A stretch of 13,331 bases of DNA from Clostridiales bacterium (GCA_026416355.1 JAOAFH010000045.1:1-13331); one strand, 5' to 3'; counted from the stretch's first letter, positions 6,457 to 13,320 are shown. A program made the numbers and translations. Notes: a model not told the origin generated them from the sequence alone.

Positions 6457-8154
6457 TTACATTTTTTCTACTACATCTATACCAAGTAATGCAAGACCAT
6501 TTTTGATTACATATGTTGTTGCTTCAACTAGCTTTAGTCTAGCAGCCTTTAAGCCTTCATCTTCACATGATAGGATAGGGCATAGGTTATAGAATTTGTT
6601 AAATGCTTTAGCAACATCTATAACGTATCTAGTTACAACTGATGGTTCATATTTTTCTATTGCAAGAAGTATTGCGTCATTAAATGAAGCAAGTAGTTTA
6701 ACTAGTTCAAATTCATCTTGTGAATTTAGTTTTGAATAGTCTGGTGCTACATTAAATCCTATTTCTTCAGCACGGCGCATTATACTTCTAGCTCTAGCAT
6801 ATGAGTATTGAACATATGGTCCTGTTTCGCCGTCAAAGCTTAGTATATCATCAAAGTTAAATATTATTTCTCTTTCTCTGTTGTTCTTTAGGTAAGTAAA
6901 TAATACTGCCCCAAGACCAACCTTTTTAGCAACTTCATCCTTGTTTTCAAGGGTAGGGTTCTTTTCTTCTATGGCTTGTTTAGCACGTGCAATACCTTCG
7001 TTTAATAGGTCTTCTAGGAATATTACATCTCCCTTTCTTGTTGAAAGCTTTTTGTCGGCAAATTTAACAAGACCAAAACCTATGTGAACGCAATCATCTG
7101 CCCAGTCATATCCCATAAGCTTTAGAGTAGTAAATACTTGTTTAAAGTGAAGAGATTGATCCATTCCAACTACATAGATATTTTTATAGAAGTCATATGT
7201 TTTCTTTCTGTATATAGCAGCAGCTAGGTCACGAGTTGCATATATTGTTGCACCATCTGCCTTTAAGATTATACAAGGAGGCATGTTATATTCATCTAGA
7301 TTTACAACTTGTGCACCTTTGCTTTCGACAAGAAGATTCTTGTCTTTAAGTTCTTCCACAACAGCATCCATCTTATCGTTGTAGAAACTTTCACCTGCAA
7401 ATGAATCGAATTTTATGTTTAGCATATCATAAACTCTGTTAAATTCCATTAAACTAACGTCTTTAATTCTTTGCCATAACTTAACTTCAAATTCATTGCC
7501 GTCTTCAAGGTTTTTAAAGTGTTGTCTTGCGATATCCTCAAGGCTTGGGTCTTTTTCTGCTTCGTCATGGAATTTAACATATATTCTTAGAAGTTCTTTA
7601 ATTGGTTCTTTTTCAAGAGCTTCTTCATCAACCCATCTTTGATATGCAGCTATTAGCTTTCCAAATTGTGTTCCCCAGTCACCTAGGTGATTTATACCTA
7701 TACAGTTAAATCCTTGTGATGAAAGTATTTTATATAGTGAATTACCGATTGAAGTTGAGCAAAGGTGTCCAACATGGAAAGGCTTTGCAATGTTAGGTGA
7801 TGAAAAGTCAATTGTTATGTTTTTGCCTTTACCAATTTCTGATTTACCATAATCGTCCTTTTCGTTTAAAACTTTTTCTATAACATTCTTTGAGAATGAT
7901 GCCTTATCAACAAAAAAGTTTAAATATCCACCTACTGTTTCAACTCTATCAAGACCTTGTTTGTCTATCTTTTCAGCAAGCTCTTGTGCAATAAGGTTTG
8001 GTGCCTTTCTAAATGTTTTAGCAAGTTGGAAACAAGGGAATGCAAAATCACCCATTTCAGGCTTTGGTGGAATTTCTATAAGTTTTTGTATGTCTTCAAT
8101 ATTAAGTTCAGTAGCTTTAGCTATTTTTTCAGCTATTGTTAATTTATAATTCAT
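6457..8154 (-). CDS. argS: Arginyl-tRNA synthetase
   Basis: This class-I synthetase charges tRNA-Arg with arginine in the cytosol. At 565 residues it is full length for the family. The N-terminal additional domain (about 1-100) is followed by the class-I catalytic domain with the HIGH motif as HVGH (127-130, within SSPNIAKPFHVGH), 'NHLGDWGTQFGKL' (155-167), 'GATIYATRDLAAAIYR' (301-316) and 'VGMDQSLHFKQVF' (329-341). The KMSKS-equivalent is KLSTRKG (369-375), the form common in bacterial ArgS. The C-terminal anticodon-binding domain starts near 'GPYVQYSYARARSI' and runs to 'LLGIDVVEKM'. ATG 8154 has GGAGGG (8161-8166) 6 bases upstream. Expression is governed by an arginine-type T-box leader (8204-8434) with its own promoter. 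Confidence 0.97.
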   Translation of the reverse strand: MNYKLTIAEKIAKATELNIEDIQKLIEIPPKPEMGDFAFPCFQLAKTFRKAPNLIAQELAEKIDKQGLDRVETVGGYLNFFVDKASFSKNVIEKVLNEKDDYGKSEIGKGKNITIDFSSPNIAKPFHVGHLCSTSIGNSLYKILSSQGFNCIGINHLGDWGTQFGKLIAAYQRWVDEEALEKEPIKELLRIYVKFHDEAEKDPSLEDIARQHFKNLEDGNEFEVKLWQRIKDVSLMEFNRVYDMLNIKFDSFAGESFYNDKMDAVVEELKDKNLLVESKGAQVVNLDEYNMPPCIILKADGATIYATRDLAAAIYRKKTYDFYKNIYVVGMDQSLHFKQVFTTLKLMGYDWADDCVHIGFGLVKFADKKLSTRKGDVIFLEDLLNEGIARAKQAIEEKNPTLENKDEVAKKVGLGAVLFTYLKNNREREIIFNFDDILSFDGETGPYVQYSYARARSIMRRAEEIGFNVAPDYSKLNSQDEFELVKLLASFNDAILLAIEKYEPSVVTRYVIDVAKAFNKFYNLCPILSCEDEGLKAARLKLVEATTYVIKNGLALLGIDVVEKM

Positions 8155-8203
8155 GCCGATCCCTCCATTGATTTAATTCTTTTGAGTTTTTAAGTAAAAT
8201 AAA

Positions 8204-8230
8204 AACCGCCTCTAAAAAATAGAGGCGGTT
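8204..8230 (-). terminator. Leader (attenuator) terminator of the argS T-box
   Basis: AACCGCCTCTA and TAGAGGCGGTT form an 11-bp GC-rich stem with a 5-base loop. On the minus strand TTTATTTTA follows, making an intrinsic terminator 50 bases before the argS start. It lies directly next to the conserved T-box sequence, as in T-box attenuators. Confidence 0.88.
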
Positions 8231-8434
8231 GTCCGCGGTACCACTCTAATTGGCTATGCCCACTCATTTTGATAACCTAACTCTAGGTCTTACCATACTT
8301 GCAAAATGCGTTCAGGTAGAGTCTCTAGGGCTCTTTTCCCATAAGTTCTGTGTAGAGCTTCCACCATCCTCTACTCGCTATAACAGGTTGCTTAAGGTAC
8401 TCCTCCCTTTCATTGACTTTAAAAATATTAATTT
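8204..8434 (-). promoter_or_regulatory. T-box riboswitch leader of argS, probable arginine (CGC) specifier
   Basis: The conserved T-box motif AGAGTGGTACCGCGG is at 8233-8247 on the minus strand and is followed by the leader terminator. Further upstream are the Stem I features: AATGAAAGGGAGGAGTA at the 5' end, and a distal hairpin GTAGAG...CTCTAC enclosing GATGGTGGAAG. The 3' side of Stem I reads GAA-CGC-A (8313-8307); in T-box leaders the specifier triplet usually follows a GAA of the loop-E motif and precedes a purine, which makes CGC (8308-8310), an arginine codon, the specifier. The UGGU bulge would pair with an A-CCA tRNA end. Uncharged tRNA-Arg should stabilise the antiterminator and allow argS transcription. 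I did not fold the RNA; the specifier is inferred. Confidence 0.9.
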
Positions 8435-8440
8435 TTTTAT

Positions 8441-8469
8441 ATTATATGATATTATTAGAAATTTATCAA
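8441..8469 (-). promoter_or_regulatory. Sigma-A promoter of the argS T-box leader
   Basis: On the minus strand: -35 TTGATA (8464-8469), 17-base spacer, perfect -10 TATAAT (8441-8446). It begins 4 bases past the plsY stop, so argS is transcribed independently. There is no clear plsY terminator before it, so some read-through into the T-box leader is possible. Confidence 0.82.
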
Positions 8470-8472
8470 GCT

Positions 8473-9060
8473 TTATCTATTTGGATTTACTTTATTTTCA
8501 GTTCCACTTAATAGTCTTTTTATGTTTGTTCTATGTAAATATACAACAAATACTGAAAGTGCTAATAGAACAAATAGAAGTTTATAATTATTGTATTTGT
8601 AAAAGAAAATAAATGTAATTATAAAGCAAGAAGCCATTGATGCTACAGATACATAGTTTGTTAGGTGTTTTAGAGTCTTCCAAATTATCAATAAAATAAC
8701 ACCTAATAAAAAGTCAAGTGCAAAAATTATTCCAAAGAATGAAGACACACCTTTACCACCTTTGAAGTTAGCAAATATTGGGTAGCAGTGGCCAAGCAGT
8801 GCACACACACCAACAAATGCAGATGCTTCAATTGATACAAAATATTTAGAAATAAGTACAGGTAGGAAAACTTTAATAACATCTATAAATGATACTATAA
8901 ATCCAGCTTTTTTTCCAAGAACACGTCCTGCATTTGTTCCACCCATATTTTTTGAGCCATGCTCACGAATATCAATGTTATAAAACTTTTTGCCTATAAC
9001 AACTCCTGTTGGAAAAGAACCACATAAATAGGCAACTATAAAAAATACTATTTCTTTCAT
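8473..9060 (-). CDS. plsY: Glycerol-3-phosphate acyltransferase PlsY
   Basis: PlsY is an integral membrane enzyme that moves an acyl group from acyl-phosphate to glycerol-3-phosphate, making lysophosphatidic acid, the first step of phospholipid synthesis. The family's signature loops are present: GSFPTG near the N-terminus, 'HGSKNMGGTNAGR' (usually GSGNxGxTNxxR), 'GHCYPIFANFKGGKGV' and the C-terminal 'HRTNIKRLLSGTENK'. Several hydrophobic segments lie between them, consistent with a multi-pass protein of about 200 residues. The ATG at 9060 is preferred: GGAGGT lies 4 bases before it, while a TTG at 9072 sits within that ribosome site. This gives 195 residues. The GSKNMGG variant of the first loop is a mild departure from the consensus. 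Confidence 0.95.
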   Translation of the reverse strand: MKEIVFFIVAYLCGSFPTGVVIGKKFYNIDIREHGSKNMGGTNAGRVLGKKAGFIVSFIDVIKVFLPVLISKYFVSIEASAFVGVCALLGHCYPIFANFKGGKGVSSFFGIIFALDFLLGVILLIIWKTLKHLTNYVSVASMASCFIITFIFFYKYNNYKLLFVLLALSVFVVYLHRTNIKRLLSGTENKVNPNR

Positions 9061-9201
9061 TTTGACCTCCAATAGTTTTTTATTATTATATATATTTCAG
9101 ATTGCGAAAAAATAAAATTACAAAAATGTTTAGTTAGCAACCTGATATATATTTATTTTATATGAATTTCAATAAAAATTACAAGAACATTTTTGGTATA
9201 A

Positions 9202-9278
9202 TTAATGTAATAAGTTTTATTAACATTAAAAGATGCTGATTAAATTTAATATTTATATGGTGTTTAATGGTTATTAAA
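9202..9278. repeat. Cluster of three inverted repeats upstream of the iadA sigma-54 promoter
   Basis: Repeat 1: TTAATGTAATAA (9202-9213) and TTATTAACATTAA (9217-9229), one bulge. Repeat 2: the perfect 12-bp palindrome ATTAAATTTAAT (9239-9250). Repeat 3: TTTAAT-4-ATTAAA (9263-9278). They lie about 80-160 bases before the predicted start site, the usual position of enhancer sites for sigma-54 activators. A+T-rich DNA yields palindromes by chance, so activator binding is inferred. Confidence 0.4.
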
Positions 9279-9335
9279 TTGGCTAATTCTAAACCCAATT
9301 AATATATTATAAAACAAATTATAAAAAAATTAAAA

Positions 9336-9351
9336 TGGCATATTTATTGCT
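9336..9351 (+). promoter_or_regulatory. Sigma-54 (-24/-12) promoter of iadA
   Basis: TGGCATATTTATTGCT matches the TGGCAC-N5-TTGCW consensus: GG at 9337-9338 and GC at 9349-9350 are separated by exactly 10 bases, the invariant spacing. Transcription would start near 9361, giving a leader of about 28 bases with the RBS at 9375. It requires an activator such as the one encoded at 4206-6164. Confidence 0.8.
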
Positions 9352-9388
9352 TTATTTTTGTTAAAGTTTCTTAAAAGGAGTTGATGTG

Positions 9389-10561
9389 ATGATTATATTA
9401 ATAGAAGGAGTAGAGATTTATTCTCCAGAATATAAGGGTATAAAAAATATTTTAATTTTAGATGACAAAATTGCTTACATAGGAGAAGAAAAAATAAAGA
9501 TTGATTTGCCTGTTTCAGCTAAGGTTATTGATGGTTCAAAATTATATGCTTTCCCAGGATTTATAGATGGGCATGTTCATATAACTGGTGGAGGAGGAGA
9601 AGGTGGATTTTCAACTAGAACCCCAGAAATTATGTTATCCGATATAATTGAAGGTGGAGTTACAACAATTGTGGGTTGCCTTGGAACAGATGGGATTACA
9701 AGAAGCATGGAAAACTTATATGCAAAGGCAAAAGGACTTGAGGAAGAGGGGGTTAGCACATATATTTATACAGGTTCATATAGAGTACCTGTTTCAACAT
9801 TAACAGGAAGTGTTATGAAGGATGTTATGATGATTGACAAGGTGGTTGGGGTAGGAGAGATAGCATTATCTGATCATAGATCATCACAGCCTAATTTAGA
9901 GGAATTAAAAAGATTAACTGCTGATGCAAGAGTTGGAGGGATATTATCACAAAAGGCAGGTATTGTTAATATTCATTTGGGCGATGGAAAAAGAATGTTA
10001 AATTATTTAATTGATATAGTAAATACAACTGAAATACCAATTACTCAATTTTGGCCAACTCATGTAAATAGAAATCCTTATCTTTTTAAGCAAGGAATTG
10101 AATATGCAAAAATGGGTGGATTTATAGATTTTACAACAAGCTCAGACCCTGTATTTTGGGAAGAAGGAGAAGTTAAGGCAAGTAAGGCAATTAAGATATG
10201 TTTAGAGGAAGGAGTAGATGAAGAAAAAATTACACTAACATCAGATGGACAAGGAAGTTTGCCACAGTTTAATGAAAAAGGAGAGTTTGTAAAACTTGGA
10301 ATAGGAAAAGTAACATCTTTGTATAAAGAGGTTAGGGATGCAGTTTTAGAGGACAATGTTCCAATAGAAAAGGCTATTAAGTGTATAACCCAAAATCCTG
10401 CTAAAATATTAAAATTAAGAAATAAAGGAAGATTAGAGGCAGGTTTAGATGCAGATTTGGTGTTAGTCGAAAAAGAGAGCCTTGAGATTGATGCTGTAAT
10501 TGCTATGGGAAAAATTATGATGGAACAAAAGAAATTAGTAAAGAGAGGGACTTTTGAATAA
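9389..10561 (+). CDS. iadA: Isoaspartyl dipeptidase (beta-aspartyl peptidase), amidohydrolase superfamily
   Basis: IadA hydrolyses beta-aspartyl (isoaspartyl) dipeptides released from damaged proteins. With ATG 9389 (AAGGAG 8 bases upstream; a GTG at 9386 is the alternative) it has 390 residues, as in E. coli IadA. The binuclear-metal site is mostly intact: H62 and H64 (FIDGHVHITGGGGEGG), H196 (NIHLGDG), H225 (THVNRN) and D286 (SDGQGS) match H68, H70, H201, H230 and D285. The bridging carboxylated lysine (K162) is replaced by E157 in 'GVGEIALSDHRS'; Glu serves as a metal ligand in other amidohydrolase subtypes such as NagA, so activity is plausible. Substrate motifs 'TRTPE' and 'TGSYRVP' are kept. 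It stands alone, driven by a sigma-54 promoter, which suggests use of isoaspartyl peptides as a regulated nutrient source. Confidence 0.93.
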   Translation: MIILIEGVEIYSPEYKGIKNILILDDKIAYIGEEKIKIDLPVSAKVIDGSKLYAFPGFIDGHVHITGGGGEGGFSTRTPEIMLSDIIEGGVTTIVGCLGTDGITRSMENLYAKAKGLEEEGVSTYIYTGSYRVPVSTLTGSVMKDVMMIDKVVGVGEIALSDHRSSQPNLEELKRLTADARVGGILSQKAGIVNIHLGDGKRMLNYLIDIVNTTEIPITQFWPTHVNRNPYLFKQGIEYAKMGGFIDFTTSSDPVFWEEGEVKASKAIKICLEEGVDEEKITLTSDGQGSLPQFNEKGEFVKLGIGKVTSLYKEVRDAVLEDNVPIEKAIKCITQNPAKILKLRNKGRLEAGLDADLVLVEKESLEIDAVIAMGKIMMEQKKLVKRGTFE

Positions 10562-10565
10562 AACT

Positions 10566-10590
10566 GAAAGCTATATCACATATAGCTTTC
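10566..10590 (+). terminator. Probable iadA terminator hairpin
   Basis: GAAAGCTATAT (10566-10576) pairs perfectly with ATATAGCTTTC (10580-10590), 11 bp, 3-base loop, beginning 4 bases past the iadA stop. The following TCTTGAAT is a poor T-tract, so termination may be partial. Confidence 0.6.
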
Positions 10591-10615
10591 TCTTGAATAA
10601 TAAAGTGAGTTGTTT

Positions 10616-10842
10616 GAATTAGCCCAATGAGGGATTTTTTCTGCATACGTTCATTACGCTAAGTAATTCTAAGCTTTTCTTTGTTTTCAAAGTCCTACCC
10701 TCGCGATGCCACCATCCTAGTGGCCGCTCGGCTCTGTACTTCCTGTACAGAATTACGGACTTTTGAAAAGTCAAAAAGCAAAGAATTACTAAAGCTAATG
10801 AAAGATGCCGTTTTAAATCCACTCATGGGCTTTTAAAAATTC
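10616..10842. repeat. Long imperfect palindromic element with branched, GC-richer core (MITE-like repeat or structured RNA)
   Basis: The whole stretch is self-complementary from the outside in: GCCCAATGAG (10622-10631) with CTCATGGGC (10822-10830); GTTCATTA (10649-10656) with TAATGAAA; GTAATTCT (10663-10670) with AGAATTAC; TTTTCAAAGTCC (10684-10695) with GGACTTTTGAAAA (10757-10769). Each arm is about 75 bases. The 61-base core (10696-10756) is clearly GC-richer than the surroundings and holds two small hairpins: GCCAC/GTGGC (10708-10724) and CTGTAC/GTACAG (10734-10750). GC-rich composition in an A+T-rich gap points to an inserted repeat. A 67-codon minus-strand frame (10619-10822) spans it but is probably a by-product. 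The remaining bases up to 10951 are A+T-rich and show nothing clear. Confidence 0.65.
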
Positions 10843-10951
10843 GTTCCATGAAAGTTTTTTTAAATAAAAATTAATAAACTCTTATTGCTTTTTTTGTATA
10901 TAAACATACTTTATTATCTTTATAATGATAATGTTGTGAAAGCCACCTAAC

Positions 10952-12100
10952 TCATTTTTTTACAATTTTATTAATAGCCTCTAAAGTGTATTTTATCTCT
11001 TCTTCTGTATTTAAGTGCCCAAAGCTAAAGCGCACAGTTCCCTTTGGGAAGGTATTTAGTGTTTTATGTGCAGAAGGTGCACAATGAAGACCAACTCTTG
11101 TCATTATTCCATATTCTCTATCTAATACAAAAGCAGCTTCAGAATTGTCAATATTTAAAAAGTCTAGGGATACAACTGCTGCACGATTATCTGTTGTATT
11201 GTATCCAATTAATCTAATCCCATCAATATTTTTAACCTCTTCTATAAAGAGCTTAGTTAAGTATAGCTCTTTTTCTTTTATTGCCTTTGTAGATTCTTTT
11301 TTTATGTATTTAAGTGAGGCATTTAGACCATATATTGCAGGAAGACATAGTGTACCTGATTCAAATTTATCAGGCAAATATTCTGGTTGTTCCTCAGATT
11401 CTGAAAGGCTTCCTGTTCCACCTTCGATTATTGGAGAAACTTTTGTAGCAAATTCATTTGATATAATAAAACCACCTATTCCTTGAGGCCCTAGTAGTCC
11501 TTTGTGTCCTGTAAAGCAAAGTGCACTTAAGTTTGATTTGTTAAAATCAATGTCGAATATACCAGCAGTTTGGGCGCTGTCTAAAACAAAATAGATGTTA
11601 TGTTTTTTAAAAATTTCACCAAGCCTTTCTATATCTTGCATTGTGCCACATACATTGGAGGCATGAGAAATTATAGCAAGTTTTGTGTTTGGTTTTATTA
11701 ATGTTTCTATTGAAGAATAATCAATTTGACCATATATATCGCAAGGTATTTTTGTAAATTCAACACCTTGTTTAGATAGTGAAGTTAGAGGCCTCATAAC
11801 TGCATTGTGTTCCATAGATGATACTAAAACATGGTCACCTTTTTTTAAAAATCCCTTTAAAATCATATTTATGCTTTGGGTTATATTCATTGTAAAAACG
11901 ACATTTAAAGGGTTATTAAAGTTAAATAAACTAGATAGCATTTCACGAGTTTCATATACAACCTGTGCAGCTGAATATGAGTTTTGATAACTTCCTCTTC
12001 CAACATTGCTTCCTATGTTATTAATAAAATCACATACTGCTTGTGAAACACATTGTGGTTTAGGAAAGGATGTAGCGGCATTATCTAGATATACTCTCAT
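10952..12100 (-). CDS. Cysteine desulfurase-like class-V aminotransferase-fold PLP enzyme
   Basis: The 382-residue protein has the full fold of NifS/SufS-type PLP enzymes, which remove sulfur (or selenium) from cysteine or selenocysteine. Visible features: N-terminal 'YLDNAATSFPKP' (4-15), the PLP-stacking histidine H98 (SMEHNAVMRPL), D174 and Q177 (LDSAQTAGIF), the PLP lysine K200 (FTGHKGLLGPQG), and C340 in RVGLHCAPSAHKTL, the position of the persulfide-forming cysteine. The C-terminal block 'FPKGTVRFSFGHLNTEEEI' matches the cysteine-desulfurase-like subfamily found in Enterococcus and clostridia, in some genomes near selenium genes. No selenium or Fe-S cluster genes are in this window, so its physiological partner is unknown. 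ATG 12100 has AAGGAG 7 bases upstream and a promoter at 12130-12158. I see no terminator after it. Confidence 0.88.
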   Translation of the reverse strand: MRVYLDNAATSFPKPQCVSQAVCDFINNIGSNVGRGSYQNSYSAAQVVYETREMLSSLFNFNNPLNVVFTMNITQSINMILKGFLKKGDHVLVSSMEHNAVMRPLTSLSKQGVEFTKIPCDIYGQIDYSSIETLIKPNTKLAIISHASNVCGTMQDIERLGEIFKKHNIYFVLDSAQTAGIFDIDFNKSNLSALCFTGHKGLLGPQGIGGFIISNEFATKVSPIIEGGTGSLSESEEQPEYLPDKFESGTLCLPAIYGLNASLKYIKKESTKAIKEKELYLTKLFIEEVKNIDGIRLIGYNTTDNRAAVVSLDFLNIDNSEAAFVLDREYGIMTRVGLHCAPSAHKTLNTFPKGTVRFSFGHLNTEEEIKYTLEAINKIVKK

Positions 12101-12129
12101 TTTAACACTCCTTTGTAAGCTGATTGATT

Positions 12130-12158
12130 AATATATAATTTAAAAAGTTAAATAGCAA
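12130..12158 (-). promoter_or_regulatory. Sigma-A promoter of the cysteine desulfurase-like gene
   Basis: Minus strand: -35 TTGCTA (12153-12158), 17-base spacer, -10 TATATT (12130-12135), about 30 bases before the start codon. Confidence 0.6.
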
Positions 12159-12324
12159 TTTAAATTTATCAAAAAACTAATTGAAAATTAATTTAAAATT
12201 ATTTTATTTAAACTTTAGTATCAAGTATATTTTAAACAATTGATCACTAAGTTTAGTTAGATGATTTGCTAGAAGTTAAATAATGTGGTAAACTTTAAAT
12301 AATCAGAAAATTGAAATAATATAT

Positions 12325-12360
12325 TTGTGTAAAAATATTTTACTTTTAATTTTTACACAA
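12325..12360. repeat. Perfect 12-bp inverted repeat, candidate operator
   Basis: TTGTGTAAAAAT (12325-12336) and ATTTTTACACAA (12349-12360) are exact reverse complements with a 12-base spacer, ending 7 bases before a consensus -35 box. The position and symmetry suit a dimeric activator or repressor. A hairpin is possible, but the stem is A+T-rich. Confidence 0.5.
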
Positions 12361-12367
12361 AAAATTA

Positions 12368-12397
12368 TTGACAAAAATAAACTATTTGAATTTAAAT
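12368..12397 (+). promoter_or_regulatory. Possible sigma-A promoter of the C26-family gene
   Basis: Perfect -35 TTGACA (12368-12373) followed after 18 bases by TTAAAT (12392-12397), a 4/6 match to the -10. The weak -10 next to an upstream inverted repeat would fit an activator-dependent promoter. A TATAAT at 12461-12466 without a -35 is the alternative. Confidence 0.4.
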
Positions 12398-12596
12398 TTT
12401 TAGAAATATATTTTTGTGCTAATAAGTGGAATTATTGTTACACATATATTATACTATAACTATAATGAAATCAAAAGTTTAGTATAACAATACTATTAGA
12501 TGCAAAATAATAATTGGGTATTAGCAATAATATATCTTTACTTTTAGGACTAAATACAAATTTTAATAATTTATTTGTTTGAAAGGGGAGATTAAA

Positions 12597-13319
12597 ATGA
12601 ATAAACCTCTTATCGGTATTACTTGTGACTATATGATATCAGACAAGGACTTATCATTAGGACAAGAAAGAAATTTTGTAGCTAAGGACTTTGTGGATGT
12701 GGTTATGGAGGCTGGTGGTGTACCAGTTTTAATTCCTATTATAAACAGTGAAGAGGATATGCTTAAGATTATGGATACACTTGATGGGATTATTTTATCA
12801 GGTGGTTTTGACGTAAATCCAATTTATTATGGAGAAGAACCATCACTTCATGTTGGATTTACCTATACTCCAAGGGATTTATGTGAACTTTTTATAGTTA
12901 AGGCAGCAATAGAAAAGGATATGCCTATTTTAGGGGTAAGTAGAGGACAACAAATAATAACTGTTGCATTTGGTGGAAAGCTATATCAAGACATTTCAGA
13001 TGTTGAAGGGACATATATAAATCACTTCCAAAGGGCAGGTATCCATGATATAGGTCATTATGTAGATATTCAAAAAGGAACAAGGCTTGCAGAGATATTT
13101 GATACAGATAGACTTTTGGTTAATAGTTTCCATCATCAAGCTGCAAAAATAGTTCCAAAGAATTTTAGGGTGGCTGCATATTCTTCAGATGGAGTAATAG
13201 AGGCACTAGAACATGAATCACCACCAATTTTTGCAGTTCAATGGCACCCAGAGCTTATGGCAAAGAAACACCCAATTATGACAAGGCTATTTGAACACTT
13301 TATCAGGATGTGTAAGTAG
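12597..13319 (+). CDS. Class-I glutamine amidotransferase-like protein (peptidase C26, gamma-glutamyl-GABA hydrolase family), nucleophile Cys replaced by Ser
   Basis: Family members such as PuuD hydrolyse gamma-glutamyl bonds in polyamine or gamma-glutamyl-peptide breakdown. The ATG at 12597 lies 7 bases after AAAGGGGAG; a TTG at 12579 is within that ribosome site. The 240-residue protein has the family pattern: 'PLIGITCDY' (4-12), 'LDGIILSGGFDVNPIYYGEEP' (62-82), 'RDLCELFIVKAAIEKDMPILGV' (93-114), 'INHFQ' (141-145), 'VNSFHHQAAK' (175-184) and 'FAVQWHPE' (212-219) with the catalytic H217 and E219. The nucleophile elbow, normally G-[IV]-C-R-G-x-Q, reads GVSRGQQ: S115 (codon AGT, 12939-12941) replaces the catalytic Cys (C114 in PuuD). 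The rest of the fold is intact, so the protein may be inactive, use serine, or bind without cleaving. A ribosome site follows at once, suggesting an operon. Confidence 0.88.
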   Translation: MNKPLIGITCDYMISDKDLSLGQERNFVAKDFVDVVMEAGGVPVLIPIINSEEDMLKIMDTLDGIILSGGFDVNPIYYGEEPSLHVGFTYTPRDLCELFIVKAAIEKDMPILGVSRGQQIITVAFGGKLYQDISDVEGTYINHFQRAGIHDIGHYVDIQKGTRLAEIFDTDRLLVNSFHHQAAKIVPKNFRVAAYSSDGVIEALEHESPPIFAVQWHPELMAKKHPIMTRLFEHFIRMCK

Positions 13320-13320
13320 T

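Larger units (their letters stand above)
9061..9388. other. Divergent intergenic region between plsY and iadA
   Basis: A 328-base, strongly A+T-rich control region. It holds the plsY ribosome site at its left end, an extended -10 element TGGTATAAT (9194-9202, plus strand) without a good -35, three inverted repeats (9202-9278), the sigma-54 promoter (9336-9351) and the iadA ribosome site AAGGAG (9375-9380). I found no small gene and no clear plsY promoter; TTGAAA plus a poor -10 on the minus strand is the best candidate. Confidence 0.6.
12101..12596. other. 496-base divergent control region, very A+T-rich
   Basis: No gene is visible here on either strand. It contains the minus-strand promoter for the desulfurase-like gene near its left end, a 12-bp inverted repeat (12325-12360), a plus-strand TTGACA -35 box (12368-12373), a second plus-strand TATAAT (12461-12466), a small repeat AGTAT-4-ATACT (12480-12493), and the ribosome site AAAGGGGAG of the C26 gene at the right end. 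The long leader (about 130-190 bases, depending on the promoter) leaves room for post-transcriptional control, but I recognise no riboswitch class. Confidence 0.55.

Noticed and set aside
8250..8612. 120-codon plus-strand frame
   Set aside because: It runs antisense through the argS T-box leader and the end of plsY, which explain the sequence; it has no RBS.
10619..10822. 67-codon minus-strand frame with a hydrophobic start and a basic C-terminal part (GTG start)
   Set aside because: It coincides with the palindromic element, has no ribosome site, and its composition follows the GC-rich core of the repeat; more likely a by-product than a protein gene.
12325..12360. Rex (redox repressor) operator
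   Set aside because: It begins TTGTG and ends CACAA-like, but the spacing between half-sites is far longer than that of a Rex site.
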